From NCBI GenBank assembly GCA_964450495.1, contig CAYVFU010000013.1, positions 4,003-68,002 of the forward strand: a stretch of 64,000 nt of DNA. The letters run 5' to 3'. This document shows, piece by piece, positions 27,981 to 36,510 of this stretch (its first letter is position 1; each line of letters starts with the position of its first letter). The DNA is from CALFUK01 sp964450495. GTDB lineage: Bacteria > Bacteroidota > Bacteroidia > Chitinophagales > Saprospiraceae. A model generated the notes under the pieces. That model worked only from the letters and a program-made list of their open reading frames with translations, ran no database searches and was not told where the DNA came from. Both the position numbers and the translations under genes were made by a program.

Positions 27981-29004
27981 CTGAAGATACATTAAAAATG
28001 CTTTTAGGTATGTGTTCCAAAATGACTCTTTCATTCTGTAAGAATCCATTGTCTTCTGGTATTTGTATGTTTATTTCCTGCCCCCAAGTCGTGACAGATG
28101 GATCTCGACTGAATCTGGAATCTATAGGTGTAAATCGAGATTCTTGACCTGTTAATTTCCCTTTATAACTAAGAATTCTATTCTTATTTGCTGATTTGAT
28201 GATAAATTCATCATCCACCGACATTTGAGTAACAAGATCTTCTTGAACGTAACCGAGAACATAGGTTGGATTCAAATCATAGATGCTCATCAGAGAATTG
28301 AATGCTTGAATGTGTTCTCCTAATTTGCAGTGAATACTCCCTACTCTTCCATCTTGGGGAGCAAGAATTGATTCTTTTACAATTTTAGTGTCATCGTAAT
28401 ATTTCTTTTCAGCATTTAATTTAGCTATTTGTTTGCTGTATGGGTTTTTACCTGTTGCTATGCCATCATTGGCATCTTTTAATCGTTGATCAAATGATTG
28501 GCTCAATAAAACCTTTTCTTTTGCAATAGCTTCTATCCTATCTTCTATGTGTTTAAAATCTGCTTCACCCACCCCTACAGAACTCAACCCATCGAACAAT
28601 GATTTACGCTGCTCAAGCTCAGTATTCAACTCTGCTATTTTTGCATCTAATTGTCCAAGCTCTATCCGTTTTTGATTCTCTAAATCTCTTATTCTTGAAT
28701 TCTGAGATTGAGTCCAAGCACGTTCTTCAGCTCTCAACCGGTCAATTTCAAAATCTTGATCCATGAGCTTCTCCTCCTCTCTGATTCTTGAAATGTCAAG
28801 TAACTTTTGTCCTTTAGTCACTAACTCTCCTGGTAAAACATAAATGTGATTGACATATAAATCAAAGTTTTTATTTACTTCTGTTTCCTTATTTTGAGCA
28901 ACACCATAGAAAGAATTGACTTGTTGATCAAACACAGTTGTCATAAAGTATAGGGCCAACCCTACAGCAAAAACAATGAAATAAAATGTGTTAAACTTTG
29001 TCAT
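27949..29004 (-). CDS. HlyD-family membrane fusion protein
   Basis: A 351-residue periplasmic adaptor from the ATG at 29004, which follows the stop of the DUF4956 gene by 4 bases; a TTG at 29034 would overlap that gene and is less likely. One N-terminal transmembrane helix (about residues 5-25) is followed by a half lipoyl domain (NHIYVLPGELVTKGQKLLDI), a long coiled coil (about 80-190), and the second half lipoyl/barrel (ILAPQDGRVGSIHCKLGEHI). Such adaptors bridge an inner-membrane transporter and an outer-membrane factor. Here the outer-membrane partner is the next gene, but the inner-membrane partner is DUF4956 rather than an ABC or RND pump. Confidence 0.82.
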   Translation of the reverse strand: MTKFNTFYFIVFAVGLALYFMTTVFDQQVNSFYGVAQNKETEVNKNFDLYVNHIYVLPGELVTKGQKLLDISRIREEEKLMDQDFEIDRLRAEERAWTQSQNSRIRDLENQKRIELGQLDAKIAELNTELEQRKSLFDGLSSVGVGEADFKHIEDRIEAIAKEKVLLSQSFDQRLKDANDGIATGKNPYSKQIAKLNAEKKYYDDTKIVKESILAPQDGRVGSIHCKLGEHIQAFNSLMSIYDLNPTYVLGYVQEDLVTQMSVDDEFIIKSANKNRILSYKGKLTGQESRFTPIDSRFSRDPSVTTWGQEINIQIPEDNGFLQNERVILEHIPKSIFNVSSDVEQASKLDK

Positions 29005-29008
29005 AACT

Positions 29009-29749
29009 TTATAAAGATCTTGGCGCTTTTTCAAATTTTAAACGCACATCGTGTATGCCAGTAATACCTCTTGTGGAAGACGTAAAATCAGCAATATTCG
29101 TATCTTTTCTTAGTCTAATAAGATAATTCAATTCTATCAATTCTTCTCGTTTAAGAGATGTTGAGATGATTTCTCCCGTTTCGTTTTTAATTTCGTTCAC
29201 TTTCATAGGCAAAAATCTCATTTCTTGTAGATCAAAATCTTTGCAATAACTTCTCAACGCTCCTTCAATTTCCGTTCTTAATTCATTTGCCATTGGATAT
29301 TGAAGCCTTAACACACCAATTAATTCATTCGATCCACTTAAAGGAGACCAACGTAAAACAAACGCGGCCAAACAAAATATAAGTGTGCCAGTCAACGCAA
29401 TTGAAAAACCAAAAACACCACAGGAAATACCGACTGCAAGGGAAGCAAACATGAATGTCATATTCCGAGGATCATTCAAATTTGTTCTAAATCGGATGAT
29501 CGCTAGCGCTCCTAACATTCCCATTCCACGTCCTATACTGTCTCCAATTGCTTGCATCACCATCGCTGCAACCATAGAAATTAAACACAATGCTTGGAGA
29601 AAATGCGCTCTTCGATAGGTAGTCCGTGTAGTTAAATCATAGGTTATGGCAAGAATACTCGACATAAAAAAGGCAAACAACACAGTAAACAATACCATGT
29701 AAAATGCTGGATTATTCGGACTTTCTTGAAGTATATTAAGATCTATCAT
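29009..29749 (-). CDS. DUF4956 domain-containing inner-membrane protein
   Basis: A 246-residue protein with four or so N-terminal transmembrane helices (about residues 17-37, 50-66, 97-113, 118-133) and the core motif MGMLGALAIIRFRTNLNDPRN, which is highly characteristic of DUF4956. The C-terminal 100 residues are soluble, probably cytoplasmic, with an alpha/beta pattern. The family's function is not established; members often sit beside polyphosphate- or CotH-related genes. Here it heads an operon with an HlyD-like adaptor and a TolC-like protein, which suggests that it is the inner-membrane part of an envelope-spanning assembly. Confidence 0.87.
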   Translation of the reverse strand: MIDLNILQESPNNPAFYMVLFTVLFAFFMSSILAITYDLTTRTTYRRAHFLQALCLISMVAAMVMQAIGDSIGRGMGMLGALAIIRFRTNLNDPRNMTFMFASLAVGISCGVFGFSIALTGTLIFCLAAFVLRWSPLSGSNELIGVLRLQYPMANELRTEIEGALRSYCKDFDLQEMRFLPMKVNEIKNETGEIISTSLKREELIELNYLIRLRKDTNIADFTSSTRGITGIHDVRLKFEKAPRSL

Positions 29750-29895
29750 AACTCACTACTCTGATCAAAGCAAATCTTCGACCAAAATTCAATTTTGTGT
29801 CCTAAATCTTATGATTCAGGTATGCATTTGTGTTAATTTACGATTCGGTAATGTACAAAAATACGACTAATTGATTGTAAATGAAACCACAACTG

Positions 29896-30255
29896 TTAAT
29901 TCCGTGCAGATGCTATTGCTTCAATTTCAATTTTGCAACCGTAATGGAGTTCTGAAACTGGTATGATTGACCTAGTTGGCTTATGATCGCCGAAGAACTG
30001 ATAGTAAACTTCATTAACAGTTGCCCAATCATCGCCATTAGATATAAATACAGTTGTCTTTACAATATCATTTCGAGTTAAATCGTATTTACCAATAATT
30101 TCTTCTATTCTATTTAAAACTAACAAACATTGTTCTTCAATACTGCTTGGCGTTTCTTTTGTTTCTCTATTTAAAATTGGTAACACGCCGGATGTAAATA
30201 CTAAGGAACCCACTTTCATTGACGGAGAATAATGTCCTGCTCTTGTTTCGCTCAT
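29896..30255 (-). CDS. RidA-family enamine/imine deaminase
   Basis: A 119-residue YjgF/YER057c/UK114 protein, the usual length for the family. The signature runs through TRSIIPVSELHYGCKIEIEA, with Arg95 at the position that binds the substrate carboxylate in RidA, and Glu112-Glu114 follow. RidA hydrolyses 2-aminoacrylate and other reactive enamines released by PLP-dependent serine/threonine dehydratases. The upstream gene, 12 bases away on the same strand, encodes exactly such an enzyme, so the pairing is functional. It lacks the exact IPGKAP-type N-terminal motif of the archetype, so it may belong to a Rid1-7 subgroup. Confidence 0.88.
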   Translation of the reverse strand: MSETRAGHYSPSMKVGSLVFTSGVLPILNRETKETPSSIEEQCLLVLNRIEEIIGKYDLTRNDIVKTTVFISNGDDWATVNEVYYQFFGDHKPTRSIIPVSELHYGCKIEIEAIASARN

Positions 30256-30267
30256 ATTTATATTGCT

Positions 30268-31203
30268 TTAGAAAGGTAAATTACTTAAATCTACGTTGCC
30301 TCCCGTAATGACAAGGCCAACTTTCTTACCATTAAAGATTTTTGGATTTGCAATTACTGCAGCGAGCGATGTGGCACTTGATGGTTCAATGATTATCTTC
30401 ATTCTATTCCAAACCATGGCCATTGCTTGAATAATAGCCTCCTCACTGACAAGTAAAATTTGATCAATCCCCTCCTTAATGATTGGAAAGTTATTGCTTC
30501 CAAGTTGAGTTCTCAATCCATCGGCAATTGTATTGGGATTAATCGAAGGGACAATTTTGCCTAGTTTTAAAGATTGATAAGCATCATCTGCTTGTGTTGG
30601 TTCGGCTCCAATCACTTTTGTCTGCGGCGAATGTTGTTGGCATGCTAGAATAGTACCAGCTACAACACCACCCCCGCCAACTGGTGTGACAATGTAATCA
30701 AGATCGGAATGCTCACATATCATTTCGTAAGCGCATGTCCCTTGTCCTACAATCACATCGATATCGTTGGATGGGTGCAACTTTGACGCCCCTGTTTTTT
30801 GAATTATATCAGCTAAAGTAGCTTCTCTGGCTTCCAGTGTCGGTTTACATTCTTTTACAGTTGCTCCATAACCAATAGTAGCTTCACGTTTTACGGATGG
30901 CGCATTCGAAGGCATAACAATGTAAGCCTTCACCTTTGTCAATTTTGCTGAAATGGCTACTGCTTGTGCAAAATTTCCAGATGAATGCGTACCTAAACCT
31001 TTAGAACGCTGAGCTTCTGTAAGACAAAGACTTGCATTTAACGCGCCTCTTAATTTATACGAGCCACCTTTTTGAAAATTTTCACATTTAAAAAATAGGC
31101 TTGCACCGGTGTGTTCATTTATAAAACTTGACTGTAAGACTGGCGTATGATGGATGTGTTCTTGAATTCTTTCGGAAGCTATTTTGACACTAAGATTTTG
31201 CAT
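30268..31203 (-). CDS. PLP-dependent serine racemase/threonine dehydratase-like enzyme
   Basis: A fold-type II PLP enzyme of 311 residues from the ATG at 31203; longer in-frame starts run further into the asparaginase gene. The PLP lysine is Lys50 in GGSYKLRGA, the Asn-containing SSGNFAQA loop binds substrate, and GGGGVVAG cups the phosphate. The metal site EPTQADDAYQS matches the Mg/Ca-binding serine racemase and threo-3-hydroxyaspartate dehydratase group. It either racemises serine/aspartate or dehydrates serine/threonine to a 2-oxo acid plus ammonia. It overlaps the asparaginase gene by 14 bases and is followed by ridA, which would clear its enamine product. Confidence 0.88.
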   Translation of the reverse strand: MQNLSVKIASERIQEHIHHTPVLQSSFINEHTGASLFFKCENFQKGGSYKLRGALNASLCLTEAQRSKGLGTHSSGNFAQAVAISAKLTKVKAYIVMPSNAPSVKREATIGYGATVKECKPTLEAREATLADIIQKTGASKLHPSNDIDVIVGQGTCAYEMICEHSDLDYIVTPVGGGGVVAGTILACQQHSPQTKVIGAEPTQADDAYQSLKLGKIVPSINPNTIADGLRTQLGSNNFPIIKEGIDQILLVSEEAIIQAMAMVWNRMKIIIEPSSATSLAAVIANPKIFNGKKVGLVITGGNVDLSNLPF

Positions 31204-31690
31204 ATTCAAAAATACCAGTTTCCTTGTTCCTTGTGGCTTCTTTGACGGGTATAATTTCACCATTCATGCATATATATGTACCAAAACCTACCAATTTACT
31301 TGCCGCAACAGCTGATCCTAATTGTGCCGCAGCATCACTGCCCTTACAACTTGCCGGAATAAATGCCCCTGTAAGAACCACTACTTTGTCAACAATGTCT
31401 GACAAAAACAAACCAGTTTGTATCATAGTATCAGTCCCATGAGTAATGATAAATCTTTTACTAGGTGAGTCAATGATGTACCTTTTCAATTGATTTTTGT
31501 CATTCTCAGTCAGATCTTGGCTGTCTTTCTTAGCTATAGATGATGTACCTATTGGATAAGTCAATCTCATTTGACGTACTATCTCGGTAAACGCTGGCTC
31601 TCCTATTTCAAAAGCATATGCTCCTTGTTTTACAGGATATTGCTTATCGATCGTGCCTCCCATCTGTATGAATTCAATTTCTGGGATCAT
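31190..31690 (-). CDS. single-domain asparaginase-family protein
   Basis: A 166-residue protein corresponding only to the N-terminal domain of type I/II L-asparaginases, which are normally about 330 residues. It keeps both catalytic threonine regions: MGGTID (Thr13) and ITHGTDTM (Thr86-Asp87). It also keeps a DSQDLTENDK segment (Ser57) and DKVVVLTGA with Lys102, which aligns with the catalytic Lys. The C-terminal domain, which helps bind substrate across the tight dimer, is missing. The downstream gene begins in another family, so this is not a simple frameshift. It could be a small asparaginase or an amide-binding relative. It leads the racemase-ridA operon. Confidence 0.8.
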   Translation of the reverse strand: MIPEIEFIQMGGTIDKQYPVKQGAYAFEIGEPAFTEIVRQMRLTYPIGTSSIAKKDSQDLTENDKNQLKRYIIDSPSKRFIITHGTDTMIQTGLFLSDIVDKVVVLTGAFIPASCKGSDAAAQLGSAVAASKLVGFGTYICMNGEIIPVKEATRNKETGIFEYAKS

Positions 31691-31817
31691 GTATTTTGAC
31701 TTTTTTATGTTGATTGATGCATCTCAAACATAAAAATTTGATGCTCGTTAAGTTAGGAATAAAGCTAGAAACTAACAAAGGATAAAATTTGTGTTATTTT
31801 TGCTAAAAATATTCTTT

Positions 31818-32393
31818 ATGCAATCATCAATGATGAAAAATAGAGTAACAATTATTGGCTTATTGGTCATATGCGCTGCGGCGTACAGACTAATTCCGCA
31901 TCCTTACAATTTTGCGCCTATAACAGGAATGGCATTATTAGCAGGTTCATACTTAAAATCAAAAAAAGTATTGGCAATTCTCTTGCCTCTTGTTGCTTTA
32001 TTTGCATCTGACATTATTCTAAACAACACAGTATACAGATCATTTTACAACGCTGAAGGATTGGTTATTTTTCAACCATATATGATTACGACTTTCTTAA
32101 GTCTAATTCTTATCGTTGGTATCGGCATGCTTATAAAGAAATTTAAGCTTTTCCAAATCATTGGAGCATCCATAAGCTCTTCAGTTTTATTCTTTACCGT
32201 AACAAATTTTGGTTCTTGGCTGACAATTCCATTATACCCTAAAAACATGATAGGCTTAGTAGAATGCTATACTGCAGGATTGCCATTTTTCCCGGCGACG
32301 GTGTTTGGAGATTTGGTATTCACATTAGTGCTATTTGGAATAGCTGCTCTTGCTTTTGGATGGATGGAAAGAAGGCAATATAGCATTGGGTAA
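31818..32393 (+). CDS. DUF6580 family membrane protein
   Basis: A 191-residue inner-membrane protein with five to six hydrophobic helices. The pattern RLIPHPYNFAPITGMALLAG followed by LLPLVALFASDII and the late NFGSWLTIPLYPKNMIGLVECYTAGLPFFP is typical of DUF6580, a family resembling ECF transporter S-components. It may take up a vitamin or other small molecule, but no substrate is known and no ECF A or T gene is nearby. The ATG at 31818 is chosen; nearby ATGs at 31830 and 31833 are equally possible. It is a single gene convergent with the AAA+ gene. Confidence 0.8.
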   Translation: MQSSMMKNRVTIIGLLVICAAAYRLIPHPYNFAPITGMALLAGSYLKSKKVLAILLPLVALFASDIILNNTVYRSFYNAEGLVIFQPYMITTFLSLILIVGIGMLIKKFKLFQIIGASISSSVLFFTVTNFGSWLTIPLYPKNMIGLVECYTAGLPFFPATVFGDLVFTLVLFGIAALAFGWMERRQYSIG

Positions 32394-32496
32394 ACTAGAT
32401 ATCTCCACTTTGGCGGTTTGCAAGTCTGTTTTCACCTAATCTCTTTTTAAGACTCCAAATTACATTAGGAAGCTTACATTAGGATTAAGTTCAAAG

Positions 32497-35115
32497 TCAC
32501 CTAAACCCTATTGAGGATTTTTGAAAGACCTGTTCTGCTTTGGCATCCAGAGCTTTTTTGACATCTTCTAACTCGATGATGTGGATACTTTCTTGATTTC
32601 TTTCTTTCTCAGAAGCAAGCCTTAGATTTTGGAATCTAATGATGTCAGAAACGATAGTGCGTACTGTTCTCGCATTACCAAAATACCTGTCTTTTTGAAT
32701 GTGAAGAGTCTTCAATTCTTTTGACAATAGATTTTCAGCATCCTTATTTATATTCAGAGATTCGTCCGACAGCATTTTCTTAGCTATTTCGCATAAGTCT
32801 GATGGACTATAATCATCAAACTTAAGAATCTTATCAAACCTTGAATTTAGACCTGGATTAATTTTTAAGAAATGTTCCATATTGTCAGGATACCCAGCGG
32901 CAAAAACGAAGAATTCGCCACGGTGATCTTCCATACGTTTCAATATGGTTTGAATAGCTTCATTACCAAAATCACCACGCCCAGAACTGGATCCAGAAAG
33001 TGCGTAAGCTTCATCTATAAACAGCACGCCACCTAGTGCTTCATCTATAATTTCTGCTGTTTTTATGGCGGTCTGCCCAACATATCCAGCCACCAATCCT
33101 TGTCTATCAGTCTCCACCATATGACCCCTTTCCAAGATTCCTAAAGCCTTGTAAACTTTGGTCAAAATTCGAGCAACTGTTGTTTTACCAGTACCTGGAT
33201 TTCCTACAAAAACAGTATGCAGATAAAATTTATGCAAGACCTCTTTTCCGCTTTCTCTATAGTATTTTACAATTTCAATTAGCTCCTTGATTTGCTCTTT
33301 AACCTTCGAAATTCCAATCAAAGAATTAAGTTCGCCTATAGCAGAATCCAACAATTCATAATCGATTGGAATATGTGGTTTTTGTATTTTTCTTTCCAGT
33401 TTTAAATTTTCTACATCTTGTAGAATGATGGTTTCTAAGGAAGATGTATCAAGTGCACCAGGGCTTTCTTGATTCATTGTTCTTAAACCAAGATTGATTT
33501 TTGATTTTTCTACGAGATCATAAACAAATCTGGCATTACCAAATGATTTGTCTCTATTTCTAAATGCCTCAGTAATGATTTCGTCAATCTTAACTTTAGC
33601 TTTCTCCGTAAACACGACTTCCATTTCTGCGGCAGCAAACTCAGCTATTTGAGACAATTCTTGCGGCATATAATCTGTAAAATGGTAGAAGAGTTTAAAC
33701 CTTGATTTGAGACCTGGATTAGAATCAATGAAATGATTCATCTCATTTGGATAGCCGGCTACAATGACTGCAAATTCTCTGTCTTTATTGGACATTTCTT
33801 TAACAAGAATCTCAATTACCTCTCGACCAAAATCTTTACTGTCATCATTAGCTCTTGCAAGTGCATAAGCTTCATCAATAAACAACACTCCGCCTTTTGC
33901 TTTTTCAATGGCATCTTTGACCTTAGGTGCTGTCTGACCGATGTACTCTCCCACTAGATCAACACGATCAACTTCATGTACATGCCCTTTAGACAACAAT
34001 CCCATCTTTTTATACAGTTTTCCCATCATTTGGGCTACTGTTGTTTTTCCAGTACCTGGATTTCCTGTGAATACAGAATGGATATTTATCTCTTCATTTT
34101 CATCAAAGCCTTTGTCCTTCCTTAATTGTAAAAACTGGATATATTTTGAATGATCTTCAACTTGGTCTTTTATTTCTGTCAAACCGATCAACGACGTAAG
34201 ATCAGCCATTACTTCTTCAAAAGACTGATTAATCGTTTCATCTTGAACCAATAAAAGTGGAGAAGTAGAATTTGGCAGTTGAACTGGAATAACACCTTCG
34301 ACAAATTCATCACCTACCTCGAAAGGAATTACAGCCAGGAGTTTATCCATAAAAATGATTTCCACAGTATAATTACCATGACGCCAACTGCCTTTCACAT
34401 TCGTACCCCAACCTGCAGTAATTTTCACAAATTCATCGTCAGCCTTGACATTGTGTAGCTTATTAACTTGACCTTTAAGTTCTCTAGCTTGATTATAAAA
34501 TTTTATAAATAATTCACAATGCCAATTAGAATGTACGACAAGATTCTTTAGCATTATTTCTACATAAATGTATCTTGTCTCTTCGCAACTGAATGCTTTG
34601 TGGTAAATCCTCTCTGCCTCAATAACATCATCGTATTGCCCCTCGTATAATTTTAAAGATGAAATATCAACATAAGGATTATCTAAAGTGGAATAGTTGT
34701 TACCTGCATCTTCGATGTAGAAATATTTAGTAGCAACTTTTTTTCCATCAATCCAAGCCTCCCAATAATAAGTGCCGCTTTTCCAGAACGCTCCTTCTTT
34801 TTTGTTACCCCAACCTTCCCTGACATAAACAATGCTGTCAAATTTAGATACTTGTTTTTTGATATTGAGTGAGCATAACTTCTTGCGATTCTTTTTTAAC
34901 TCGTAGCATCTCAAGTCAATGTCGACTTTCCAATTCTCTCTATCAAACATTTTGTTGTAGAAAGACAACTCCGCATATATGTAGGTAACTTCAAACCGGT
35001 CAAAAACCTGTCTGTATTTTTTCTTATTATCGGCAAGCCATTCTGTAGATGAATAGACTTTTAGCTCTTTAAATTTTAAAAGCTTTTGATCTGTGTGTTC
35101 GAAGGTTTGGGACAT
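32497..35115 (-). CDS. tandem CbbX/SpoVK-type AAA+ ATPase with duplicated N-terminal beta domain
   Basis: An 872-residue protein from the ATG at 35115; a TTG ten codons upstream is less likely. The C-terminal two thirds hold two complete CbbX-like AAA+ modules. Module 1 has Walker A GNPGTGKTT (351-359), Walker B LFIDEAY (411-417) and the pore-like EYIGQTAPK. Module 2 has GNPGTGKTT (638-646), LFIDEAY (698-704) and GYVGQTAIK. Each has a sensor GNAR motif. The first 270 residues carry two related beta domains (about 42-136 and 179-270), sharing YIYxEL, NWxxxxxxxxY and GWGxxxKGxxxxGxYxxE patterns. It is probably a remodeller or unfoldase with a substrate-recognition front end; targets are unknown. 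Confidence 0.85.
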   Translation of the reverse strand: MSQTFEHTDQKLLKFKELKVYSSTEWLADNKKKYRQVFDRFEVTYIYAELSFYNKMFDRENWKVDIDLRCYELKKNRKKLCSLNIKKQVSKFDSIVYVREGWGNKKEGAFWKSGTYYWEAWIDGKKVATKYFYIEDAGNNYSTLDNPYVDISSLKLYEGQYDDVIEAERIYHKAFSCEETRYIYVEIMLKNLVVHSNWHCELFIKFYNQARELKGQVNKLHNVKADDEFVKITAGWGTNVKGSWRHGNYTVEIIFMDKLLAVIPFEVGDEFVEGVIPVQLPNSTSPLLLVQDETINQSFEEVMADLTSLIGLTEIKDQVEDHSKYIQFLQLRKDKGFDENEEINIHSVFTGNPGTGKTTVAQMMGKLYKKMGLLSKGHVHEVDRVDLVGEYIGQTAPKVKDAIEKAKGGVLFIDEAYALARANDDSKDFGREVIEILVKEMSNKDREFAVIVAGYPNEMNHFIDSNPGLKSRFKLFYHFTDYMPQELSQIAEFAAAEMEVVFTEKAKVKIDEIITEAFRNRDKSFGNARFVYDLVEKSKINLGLRTMNQESPGALDTSSLETIILQDVENLKLERKIQKPHIPIDYELLDSAIGELNSLIGISKVKEQIKELIEIVKYYRESGKEVLHKFYLHTVFVGNPGTGKTTVARILTKVYKALGILERGHMVETDRQGLVAGYVGQTAIKTAEIIDEALGGVLFIDEAYALSGSSSGRGDFGNEAIQTILKRMEDHRGEFFVFAAGYPDNMEHFLKINPGLNSRFDKILKFDDYSPSDLCEIAKKMLSDESLNINKDAENLLSKELKTLHIQKDRYFGNARTVRTIVSDIIRFQNLRLASEKERNQESIHIIELEDVKKALDAKAEQVFQKSSIGFR

Positions 35116-35231
35116 TTCAACAGAAGTATTAACGATTAATAGCAATCTACATCAATTTCGCATAGAAAACCACTATTTAAGCCCAAAAAAATTAACATTT
35201 CAACGACAATGGAACAAAGAACATTATTCCA

Positions 35232-35261
35232 TTGTTAATATGTCTTATTAACGTACTTTTG
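35232..35261 (+). promoter_or_regulatory. consensus Bacteroidota promoter for fdx-iscX-maf
   Basis: TTG at 35232-35234, 19 bases, then TACTTTTG at 35254-35261 exactly fits the Bacteroidota sigma-A pattern TTG-N19-TAnnTTTG. The start codon of the ferredoxin gene is 22 bases further on, leaving a short leader. Confidence 0.75.
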
Positions 35262-35283
35262 TAGTAATTTATCTAAAGCTTTA

Positions 35284-35625
35284 ATGGCAAGAATTAAATT
35301 TAAATTTGAAAATCCATCAATCCCAGAAAAGATTGTTGAGAATATTGAGACCGGGATTTCTGTTTTGGAGGTAACTGAAGACAATGATATACACCTAAAT
35401 CACAACTGTGGAGAGGTATGCGCATGCAGTACTTGCCATATTTATGTGGAAAAAGGTGATGAGTTTTTAGCAGAAATTACAGACAGAGAAGAAGATTTCA
35501 TAGACAGAGCAACAAATCCTACAATTGAATCAAGATTAGGTTGTCAATGCATCATTTTAGATGAAAATGCAGATTTGGAAGTGACCATACCAGATCAATC
35601 CTCCATTATTGGACACGAACACTAA
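35284..35625 (+). CDS. fdx: ISC-type [2Fe-2S] ferredoxin
   Basis: A 113-residue adrenodoxin-type ferredoxin. The four cluster ligands Cys42, Cys48, Cys51 (NCGEVCACSTCH) and Cys87 (RLGCQC) fall at exactly the positions of E. coli Fdx. It supplies electrons during Fe-S cluster assembly. It is followed after 11 bases by iscX, as in proteobacterial isc operons, although iscU, hscA and hscB are absent from this window. Two further cysteines (46 and 89) are not ligands by alignment. Confidence 0.93.
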   Translation: MARIKFKFENPSIPEKIVENIETGISVLEVTEDNDIHLNHNCGEVCACSTCHIYVEKGDEFLAEITDREEDFIDRATNPTIESRLGCQCIILDENADLEVTIPDQSSIIGHEH

Positions 35626-35636
35626 GAAAATAGAAT

Positions 35637-35882
35637 ATGAGTTTCAAAGATTTTGACGATTTACCAGTTACCTGGAAAGACCATGAAGATATAGCGATCA
35701 AATTGTACGACAAATTTGGTGATGATTTTAGTGAAAGTAAAATTTATAGAATCCGTTTCACAGAACTCATTGAATGGGTTTTAGAATTGCCATATTTTGA
35801 AGGTACTAGAGAAGAGTGCAATGAAGGACACCTCGAACAGATCCAGGCAAAATGGGTGTATGAATGGCGTGAAAATCAATAG
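35637..35882 (+). CDS. iscX: Fe-S cluster assembly protein IscX
   Basis: An 81-residue acidic protein matching IscX/YfhJ: LPVTWKDHEDIAIKLYDKFGD near the start, VRFTEL-like RIRFTELIEWVLELP in the middle and a C-terminal QAKWVYEW helix. IscX binds IscS and iron and tunes cluster assembly. Length is slightly above the E. coli protein (66) because of an extra N-terminal segment and a small insertion (SESKIYR). Its stop TAG overlaps the GTG start of maf by one base, so the three genes are coupled. Confidence 0.9.
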   Translation: MSFKDFDDLPVTWKDHEDIAIKLYDKFGDDFSESKIYRIRFTELIEWVLELPYFEGTREECNEGHLEQIQAKWVYEWRENQ

Positions 35883-36454
35883 TGATTTTTCAAAAACATA
35901 TTATTCTTGCTTCAGGATCTCCAAGAAGAAGTTTCATGCTTTCAGAGTGTAATATACCCTACACCGTCAATCCTTCCAACATAGAAGAAATTGTACCTGA
36001 ACACATTCCATTAAAAGAAGCTCCCGAATATCTTGCTGTAGAAAAAGCAAATGCGTGTGATCATGATTGTGGTTCTAATGAAATCATTCTTGCTGCAGAC
36101 ACATCTGTTTTTTTGGGAAATGACATTCTTAATAAACCTGCCGATCATCAAGAAGCTGTAGCAATGATCAGCAAATTATCACAATCTAGACATGAGGTCA
36201 TCACTGGTTTTTGTTTAAAAAACAACGAGAAGCAAATCAGTGAATCTGTACTTTCTATTGTAGAATTTGATGCCATTTCTGATGATGAAATCGAATACTA
36301 CGTCAATCAGTATAAGCCATTTGACAAGGCAGGTAGTTATGGGATTCAGGATTGGATTGGATGGTGTAAAATCAATAGAATTGAGGGTTCCTATTCAAAC
36401 ATTCTTGGCTTACCAATGAGGGAGGTGTATTTGGCTTTAAGTGATTTTGACTAA
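35882..36454 (+). CDS. maf: Maf-family nucleotide pyrophosphatase
   Basis: A 190-residue Maf/YhdE-type house-cleaning pyrophosphatase. Motifs seen are ASGSPRR (residues 10-16), the catalytic LAADTSV, NKPADHQEAVAMI, and KAGSYGIQDWIG with the base residue. It hydrolyses dTTP/UTP or modified nucleotides to monophosphates. The start is GTG, sharing a base with the iscX stop. A link with the Fe-S genes is probably only transcriptional. Confidence 0.9.
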   Translation: MIFQKHIILASGSPRRSFMLSECNIPYTVNPSNIEEIVPEHIPLKEAPEYLAVEKANACDHDCGSNEIILAADTSVFLGNDILNKPADHQEAVAMISKLSQSRHEVITGFCLKNNEKQISESVLSIVEFDAISDDEIEYYVNQYKPFDKAGSYGIQDWIGWCKINRIEGSYSNILGLPMREVYLALSDFD

Positions 36455-36510
36455 AACGAACAGAAGTATTTCGCATCCCAGAGGTTTAGATTTAAAAACA
36501 TAAACTAATT

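Noticed and set aside
32460..32484. Direct repeat TTACATTAGGA, two copies 14 bases apart, between DUF6580 and the AAA+ gene
   Set aside because: Too short and isolated to call a regulatory site or mobile-element end; there is no associated transposase.
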